This document shows positions 57,407 to 63,278 of a DNA stretch of 63,278 bases, piece by piece. Below the pieces are notes generated by a model, which worked only from the letters and a program-made list of their open reading frames with translations, ran no database searches and was not told where the DNA came from. The position numbers and the translations under genes are program-made. Each line of letters begins with the position of its first letter. Position 1 is the first letter of the stretch. The stretch lies in NCBI GenBank assembly GCA_023428065.1, contig JAEYZI010000096.1:1-63278 (forward strand), given 5' to 3'. The DNA comes from Actinomycetes bacterium. GTDB taxonomy: Bacteria > Actinomycetota > Actinomycetes > Actinomycetales > Microbacteriaceae.

Positions 57407-57970
57407 ATGACACGCGACTACGACGGCACCGAGTACCCCCACGCCGAGCCGGCGAGCGAATTCGCGGGCATCCCCGACGGCTTCGGTCGGCTGTGGACGC
57501 CGCATCGCATCGCCTACATCGAGCAGGGCGGCGGATCGCCGGGCGACGAGTGCGTGTTCTGCACGGCCCCGACCCTCTCCGACGAGGAGGCGCTCATCGT
57601 GCATCGGGGCGAGAAGGTCTACGCGCTCCTCAACCTCTTCCCGTACAACAGCGGGCACCTGCTGGTCGTGCCGTACCGCCACATCGCGACCTACGACGAG
57701 GCGGATGCCGCGGAGGTCGCCGAGATCGGCGCGATCACGCAGACGGCGATGCGCGTCATCCGGCGCACCTCCCGGTCCGACGGCTTCAACATCGGCATGA
57801 ACCAGGGGGCGATCGCGGGGGCCGGCATCGCCGGTCACCTGCACCAGCACATCGTGCCGCGCTGGGCGACCGACGCGAACTTCTTCCCGATCATCGCGCG
57901 CACGAAGGCGCTCCCGCGTCTGCTCGGCGAGGTCCGCCAGGAGATCGCGGACGCCTGGCCGACACCCTGA
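57407..57970 (+). CDS. HIT family nucleotide hydrolase
   Basis: A 187-residue histidine-triad protein (Ap4A phosphorylase/hydrolase type). The triad is H144-x-H146-x-H148 in HLHQHIV. Cysteines in DECVFCTAP and the LLNLFPYNSGHLLVVPYRHI segment are typical. It ends one base before the convergent pdxY stop. HIT next to thrS and pdx genes is a normal actinobacterial order. Confidence 0.93.
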   Translation: MTRDYDGTEYPHAEPASEFAGIPDGFGRLWTPHRIAYIEQGGGSPGDECVFCTAPTLSDEEALIVHRGEKVYALLNLFPYNSGHLLVVPYRHIATYDEADAAEVAEIGAITQTAMRVIRRTSRSDGFNIGMNQGAIAGAGIAGHLHQHIVPRWATDANFFPIIARTKALPRLLGEVRQEIADAWPTP

Positions 57971-57971
57971 C

Positions 57972-58823
57972 TCAGCGGAGCCTGCGCACCTCGAACTGCA
58001 TGCGCGGGTTCGCGTAGAACTCCTGCGACTCGACGAGCTGGAGCTCGCGCTCGCCCGACTCGTGGGTCGTGCGCAGCAGGTCCCAGACGCTCGAGGTCGT
58101 GCGCGCGAGCGCGTCGGCGGGGTCGCCCGACGCGAGGTAGTGGGCGGTGAAGAGCGCGGCCGTGACGTCGCCCGAGCCGTTCGCCTTCATGGGCAGCAGC
58201 GGGGTCTGCACGATCCAGGCGCCCGAGTCGTCGACGACCATCATCTCGATCGTGTCGGGCTCGCGGTCGGGGCGCTCGACGCTCGTGACGAGCACGGTGC
58301 GCGGGCCCATCTCGCGGGCCAGATCCGCGGAGGCCAGGGTCGACTCGATCGTGTCGGGCTCCGTCTCGGTGAGGAAGCCGAGCTCGAACTGGTTGGGCGT
58401 GATGATGTCGGCGACCGGGACCACCCGCTCGCGCAGCAGCACGGGGATCGCGGGCGCGACGAAGCATCCGGACTTCGCATTCCCCATGACGGGGTCGCAC
58501 GCGTAGACGGCGCGCGGGTTGGCCTCCTTGACCCGACGGACCGCGTCGATGATCACGTCGCCGATGCCCTCGGAGCCCTGGTAGCCGGAGAGCACCGCGT
58601 CGATCGCCGGGAAGGCGCCCCGCTCCTCGATCCCCGTCACGACCTCCCGCACGTCGTCGGGCGCGATGAGCGGACCACGCCACGCGCCGTAGCCGGTGTG
58701 GTTCGAGAAGTTGACCGTGTACACGGGCAGCACCTCGACGCCGATGCGCTGAAGGGGGAAGACGGCGGCGGAGTTGCCGACGTGCCCGTAGGCGACCGCC
58801 GACTGGATGGAGAGGATCTTCAC
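57972..58823 (-). CDS. pdxY: Pyridoxal kinase
   Basis: Salvages vitamin B6 by phosphorylating pyridoxal. The protein has 283 residues in the ribokinase fold. It has GYGAWRG near the N-terminus, the DPVMGN nucleotide motif, the GSGDV anion hole with the catalytic Asp in KANGSGDVTAALF. GTG start 58823. It diverges from the de novo B6 genes pdxS-pdxT, so salvage and synthesis lie side by side. Confidence 0.93.
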   Translation of the reverse strand: MKILSIQSAVAYGHVGNSAAVFPLQRIGVEVLPVYTVNFSNHTGYGAWRGPLIAPDDVREVVTGIEERGAFPAIDAVLSGYQGSEGIGDVIIDAVRRVKEANPRAVYACDPVMGNAKSGCFVAPAIPVLLRERVVPVADIITPNQFELGFLTETEPDTIESTLASADLAREMGPRTVLVTSVERPDREPDTIEMMVVDDSGAWIVQTPLLPMKANGSGDVTAALFTAHYLASGDPADALARTTSSVWDLLRTTHESGERELQLVESQEFYANPRMQFEVRRLR

Positions 58824-58896
58824 CGTCCGATGATGCCACCGTCGGGCATGTGGCCGCGTGTGTCGCCTCGGCCGGACCGGCTCACGTCGCCCGGAA

Positions 58897-58902
58897 TAGG
58901 AT
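58897..58902 (+). promoter_or_regulatory. -10 element of a leaderless pdxS promoter
   Basis: TAGGAT, seven bases before ATG 58910. The other in-frame ATG at 58901 overlaps this hexamer, which favours 58910. Confidence 0.5.
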
Positions 58903-58909
58903 GCCGTCC

Positions 58910-59820
<911 letters not shown>

Positions 59821-59824
<4 letters not shown>

Positions 59825-60420
59825 CCCCGACAGTCGGCGTCCTCGCGCTGCAGGGTGATGTCGCGGAGCACGTGAGGATCCTGCGCTCGCTCGGTGTGGA
59901 CACGCTCCCCGTCAGGCGTCAGGCCGAGTTGCTGCGGTGCGACGGGCTGGTCCTGCCGGGCGGCGAGTCCACGACGATGATCAAGCTCGCGCGGACGTTC
60001 GGGCTGCTCGATCCCCTGCGTGCGTGGCTGGCGGAAGGTCATGCGGCCTTCGGCACCTGCGCGGGCATGATCCTGCTGGCGGACCGCATCCTCGACGGCA
60101 CCGCCGGCCAGGAGACGATCGGCGGGCTCGACGTGACGGTCCGCCGCAACGCCTTCGGGCGGCAGGTCGACTCCTTCGAGGAGGACCTGGGCTTCGAGGG
60201 GCTCGCCGAGCCCGTGCCTGCGGTGTTCATCAGGGCGCCCTGGGTCGAGTCGGCCGGGGACGGCGTGGAGGTGCTCGCGCGCCGCCGTCCGCTCTCGCCC
60301 GACGAGCCCGGACGCATCGTCGCCGTCAGGCAGGGCAACCTGCTCGCCACGGCGTTCCACCCCGAGGTCGACGACGACGCGAGGATCCACGAGCTGTTCC
60401 TCGGCATGGTGCGCGGCTGA
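59821..60420 (+). CDS. pdxT: Pyridoxal 5'-phosphate synthase, glutaminase subunit
   Basis: Class I glutaminase that feeds ammonia to PdxS. The protein has 199 residues. Present are GGESTT, the nucleophile C80 in GTCAGM, and the His-Glu pair in FHPEV. GTG 59821 overlaps the pdxS stop (GTGA); an in-frame GTG three bases earlier is also possible. Several Arg residues use AGG, unlike most genes to the left. Confidence 0.95.
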
Positions 60421-60586
60421 GTCGTCTGGCCCGACGACGCGCGCCCGGACCTCGGACGTGGGAACGCCTTACGCCCGTCCGAGCAGGGGAACGTGAGGCC
60501 TCGTGACGCGTCGGCTCACCCTGCGTTGAATGTAAGGAAAGGTAACAATCTTGTCACGGCGGGGTGACTACTCTTGCGGGCCTGCT

Positions 60587-60605
60587 GTTCGTAAAGTTTA
60601 CTAAC
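60587..60605. promoter_or_regulatory. ROK-type operator upstream of its own gene
   Basis: GTTCGTAAAGTTTACTAAC is a 19-bp inverted repeat (GTTnGTAAA-s-TTTACnAAC) ending five bases before the ROK gene ATG. This TAAA/TTTA layout is typical of ROK repressor sites and suggests autoregulation. Confidence 0.65.
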
Positions 60606-60609
60606 AAAC

Positions 60610-61749
60610 ATGCAACGGAGCGACGTCCCCTCGGCGCATCGCCATCCCCGCAGCGGCCGGCGGACCACCCGGCCCGAGGACGGCCGCCGCAACAACCTGT
60701 CGCTCGTGCTGCAGTCGCTCTATGACGAGCCCCTGCTCTCGCGCGCCGACCTCGCCCGTCGCACAGGCCTCACCCGCGTCACCATCTCCGACCTCGTCGC
60801 CGAACTCATCTCCGACTCCCTCGTCGTCGAGACCGGAACGACCGCCGACGTCCGTCCCGGCAAGCCCGGGACCACCTTGTCTGTGCGCGCCGACGCCCGC
60901 GACATCATCGCCCTCGACCTCTCGGCCCCCGACACCGTCACCGGCGGCATCTACTCGGTGCGCGGCGAACCGCGGGTGCGCGTCCAGCACGCGCTCGACT
61001 CGGCCACCGGCGAGGACGCCTACGCCGCCGTCGCCGCGCTGGCCCGCGACCTGCTGGCGACGTGCGACCGTCCCGTCCTCGGCGTGGGGGTCGGGACCCC
61101 CGGCACCGTCGACTCCGCCGGCACTGTCATCTCCGCACCCAACCTCGCCTGGCACAACCTCCCGCTGCAGCAGCGCCTGGGCCACGATCTCGGCGTCCCC
61201 GTCCATGTCGAGAACGACGCGAACGTCGCCGTCATGGCCGAACGCAGCTTCGACTCCGGGCCCGACAACCTGATCCGCGTCCAGGTCTCGCGCGGTGTCG
61301 GCGCCGGCCTGCTCATAGCCGGCTCGGTCGTCGTGGGCACCTCCGCCGCCGCCGGCGAGATCGGCCACGTCGTCATCGAACACGGCGGTGAGCCCTGCCC
61401 GTGCGGCAAGAACGGCTGCCTGGAGACGTGGCTGTCCGTCCCGTCGCTGCGGCGCCGCCTGGCCGCCGCCACCGGGCCCGCCGAGGACGTGCTCGCCGAA
61501 GCTGGACGCCAGCTCGGCATCGCCCTCTCCCCTGTCGTCGGAATGCTCGACCTCAACGACATCGTCGTCGGCGGCCCTGCCGAGTATGTCGGCGGCCCCC
61601 TGCTGAGCGCCGCTCAGGAAGTGGTCACCGATCGCACCCATTCCGACTTCCGCGGCGAGGTCAGGCTCCGCCTGAGCTCGCTCGGTGAGGACGCCGTGCT
61701 GCTCGGCGCTGTCGCCCTCGTGCTTCGCATTCAACTCGGGGTGTCGTGA
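60610..61749 (+). CDS. ROK family transcriptional regulator
   Basis: A 379-residue sugar-responsive repressor of the NagC/XylR type. N-terminal winged helix-turn-helix at about residues 30-85 (LSRADLARRTGLTRVTISDLVAEL). The ROK sugar-kinase-like domain has VGVGTPGTVDS, NDANVAV, and the zinc motif ending CPCGKNGCLE (three Cys plus the upstream His in GHVVIEH). The next gene is a sugar ABC binding protein 56 bases on, so this is probably its local regulator. Confidence 0.92.
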   Translation: MQRSDVPSAHRHPRSGRRTTRPEDGRRNNLSLVLQSLYDEPLLSRADLARRTGLTRVTISDLVAELISDSLVVETGTTADVRPGKPGTTLSVRADARDIIALDLSAPDTVTGGIYSVRGEPRVRVQHALDSATGEDAYAAVAALARDLLATCDRPVLGVGVGTPGTVDSAGTVISAPNLAWHNLPLQQRLGHDLGVPVHVENDANVAVMAERSFDSGPDNLIRVQVSRGVGAGLLIAGSVVVGTSAAAGEIGHVVIEHGGEPCPCGKNGCLETWLSVPSLRRRLAAATGPAEDVLAEAGRQLGIALSPVVGMLDLNDIVVGGPAEYVGGPLLSAAQEVVTDRTHSDFRGEVRLRLSSLGEDAVLLGAVALVLRIQLGVS

Positions 61750-61805
61750 TGGCGCCCCGTTCAACCCGAGTCGGCCACCAGGTCCGAATCCCGAAAGGAA
61801 TCCTC

Positions 61806-63194
61806 ATGAAGAAGAAGCTGGCCGCGGTGGCGCTGTTCGCCGCGTCTGCTGTGGCCCTGAGTGCCTGTGGCACTCCTGCTGCACCGCCCGCCTCGTCGCC
61901 TGCGCCCTCGGCCGGCACCTCAGCCCCCGAGACCACCCCGGCGAAGACCTCGCAGGACATCAGGTTCTGGGTGATCGGCGGCGACACCCCGCAGGCACTG
62001 CGCGACTACCTCGTCAGCCAGTACAAGACCGTCAACGGCGGCACCCTGACGATCGAGGAGCAGACCTGGGGTGACATCATCACCAAGCTGACGACGTCCC
62101 TGCCTGACGCGGCCAACACGCCCGACGTCACCGAGATCGGCAACACCCAGGCCCCGACCTTCACCAACGTGGGCGCCTTCTCCGACATCTCCGACATGTA
62201 CCAGGAGTTGGGCGGCGACAAGCTGCTGAAGTCCTTCGTCGACGTCGGCGCCGTGGACGGCAAGAACTACACGCTGCCCTACTACTTCGGCTCCCGCTAC
62301 ATGTTCTACCGCAAGGACGTCTGGAAGGCAGCCGGCGTGGAGGCCCCCAAGACCCTCGACGAGTTCAACGCGGCGGTGAAGACCATCACCGAGAAGAACC
62401 CCAAGAAGATCAAGGACTTCTCCGGCTTCTTCATCGGCGGCCAGGACTGGCGCAACGGTGTCTCCTGGATCTTCGCCAACGGCGGCGACCTGGCGAAGAA
62501 GGACGGCGACAAGTGGGTCTCCTCGCTCTCCGACCCCAACACCATCAAGGGCCTGCAGCAGCTCCAGGACATCCAGAAGAACGCCTCGATGGCACCCGCG
62601 ACCGCCAAGGACGCGAGCCCCTGGCTCTACATCAACGACTCCGACGTCATCAAGGACGACGCCAAGGATCCCAACAAGGTGACCGGCGAGACCTCGCTCT
62701 CCGCGGCGACCATCATGGCGCCCGGTTGGGCCCACTGGTCGATCGGCGACCTGGTCAAGAAGGACGGCAAGGAGGTCCGCGAGTGGAATGCCGACAAGTT
62801 CGGCGTGTTCGCCCTCCCCGGCAATGACGGCAAGCCCGCCCCGGTCTTCGCCGGCGGCTCCAACATCGGCATCTCGGCGAAGTCCCAGAAGCAGGAGGGT
62901 GCGCGCGACCTGATGCGCATCATCTTCAGCGCCGACTTCCAGAAGATGCTCGGCCAGAACGGCCTCGGCCCGGCCAACTCCGACTACGTGTCGGCTCTGG
63001 GCGACGACGAGTTCGCCAAGGCTCTCATCGAGTCCGCCAGCAACTCCAAGCTGACCCCGGCCGCCAAGGGCTGGGCCACCGTGGAGAGCCAGCAGATCCT
63101 GGAGGAGTTCTTCTCCAAGGTGTCGGAGGGCGGCGACATCAAGGCGCTGGCCGCCGAGTACGACGCCAAGGTCAACGCCGTCATCAACGGCTGA
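61806..63194 (+). CDS. Sugar ABC transporter substrate-binding lipoprotein
   Basis: Extracytoplasmic solute-binding protein of the carbohydrate (CUT1) type. The protein has 462 residues. The lipoprotein signal peptide ends in the lipobox LSAC with C21 as the lipidated residue, followed by an Ala/Pro/Ser linker. The mature domain has family features such as TPDVTEIGNTQ, LPYYFGSRYMFYRKDVW and GGSNIGISAKSQ. GAAAGGAA precedes the ATG. The permease genes expected downstream are cut off by the window end. Leu codons are mostly CTG, whereas genes to the left prefer CTC. Confidence 0.93.
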   Translation: MKKKLAAVALFAASAVALSACGTPAAPPASSPAPSAGTSAPETTPAKTSQDIRFWVIGGDTPQALRDYLVSQYKTVNGGTLTIEEQTWGDIITKLTTSLPDAANTPDVTEIGNTQAPTFTNVGAFSDISDMYQELGGDKLLKSFVDVGAVDGKNYTLPYYFGSRYMFYRKDVWKAAGVEAPKTLDEFNAAVKTITEKNPKKIKDFSGFFIGGQDWRNGVSWIFANGGDLAKKDGDKWVSSLSDPNTIKGLQQLQDIQKNASMAPATAKDASPWLYINDSDVIKDDAKDPNKVTGETSLSAATIMAPGWAHWSIGDLVKKDGKEVREWNADKFGVFALPGNDGKPAPVFAGGSNIGISAKSQKQEGARDLMRIIFSADFQKMLGQNGLGPANSDYVSALGDDEFAKALIESASNSKLTPAAKGWATVESQQILEEFFSKVSEGGDIKALAAEYDAKVNAVING

Positions 63195-63218
63195 GTCCTG
63201 ACGCTGTGGGGGCCGGGG

Positions 63219-63278
63219 GCCCGCCCCCCCCCCCCCCCCCCCCACGCCCCCCCCCCCCCCGCCGGGGGGGCCCCCCGG
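63219..63278. other. Low-complexity C-rich end, likely artefact
   Basis: From about 63,219 the sequence is long C runs with a few other bases and short G runs. It carries no readable signal and looks like failed base calls or an assembly end rather than real genome. Confidence 0.75.

Overview
The window is high-GC actinobacterial DNA, and gene content and order point to the family Microbacteriaceae. The signs are the housekeeping series sigA, murT, gatD-like, ATP-grasp, DUF7455, parE, parC, sepH, DUF4193, DUF3093, dut, DUF3710, DUF3159, acnA, dxs; a lysine/alanine-rich SigA N-terminus; frequent GTG starts; and many TAnnnT hexamers 6-7 bases before start codons, the pattern of leaderless mRNAs. 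No rRNA, prophage, insertion sequence or CRISPR array was seen.

Layout. 1-390 is the 3' end of a secreted sortase-like protein. 413-7212 is a lipoate/2-oxoacid dehydrogenase block (DUF4191, lipA, lipB, E2 sucB, lpdA, all minus strand), interrupted by a plus-strand pseudokinase-like membrane protein. 7312-11173 has leucyl aminopeptidase, a PAC2 protein and an MFS transporter. 11305-20774 has sigA, a MurT/GatD-like pair, a converging ATP-grasp gene, DUF7455 and the topoisomerase IV genes. 20787-30663 has an alkaline phosphatase superfamily enzyme, sepH, small actinobacterial DUF genes, dut, aconitase and dxs. 30776-35129 is a DHA2 efflux pump converging on a large ATP-binding LuxR regulator. 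35450-38822 is a fadA-fadB beta-oxidation operon. 38933-46372 has an RNase D-like protein, DUF3000, an alpha/beta hydrolase, a RibD_C reductase, SufE, a rhodanese, a ZapE/AFG1 ATPase and NhaA. 46581-48924 is amtB followed by a degenerate Amt-like paralogue. 48963-49480 is a cluster of four tRNA genes. 49561-57342 has an OafA-type acyltransferase with an SGNH domain, thrS and a large secreted subtilase. 57407-60420 has a HIT protein and pdxY, pdxS and pdxT. 60610-63194 is a ROK repressor with a sugar ABC binding lipoprotein. The last about 60 bases are almost pure C and look like a sequencing artefact at a contig end.

The most interesting system is at 12698-15842. The MurT-like ligase keeps its ATP loop and zinc ribbon, but its GatD-like partner has lost both glutaminase catalytic residues (Cys to His92, His to Ile194), and an ATP-grasp ligase gene converges on it. 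Microbacteriaceae commonly have group B peptidoglycan, cross-linked through the alpha-carboxyl of D-Glu, the same carboxyl that canonical MurT/GatD amidates. I infer that this set may join an amino acid, rather than ammonia, to that carboxyl. A second unusual pair is amtB with a downstream Amt-like protein lacking the first twin-His residue, preceded by GlnR-type boxes.

Arginine AGG codons become common from about 59.3 kb and Leu codons shift to CTG by the end, and the gene content departs from the expected Microbacteriaceae order after pdxT. The right end may therefore be transferred DNA or an assembly chimera.
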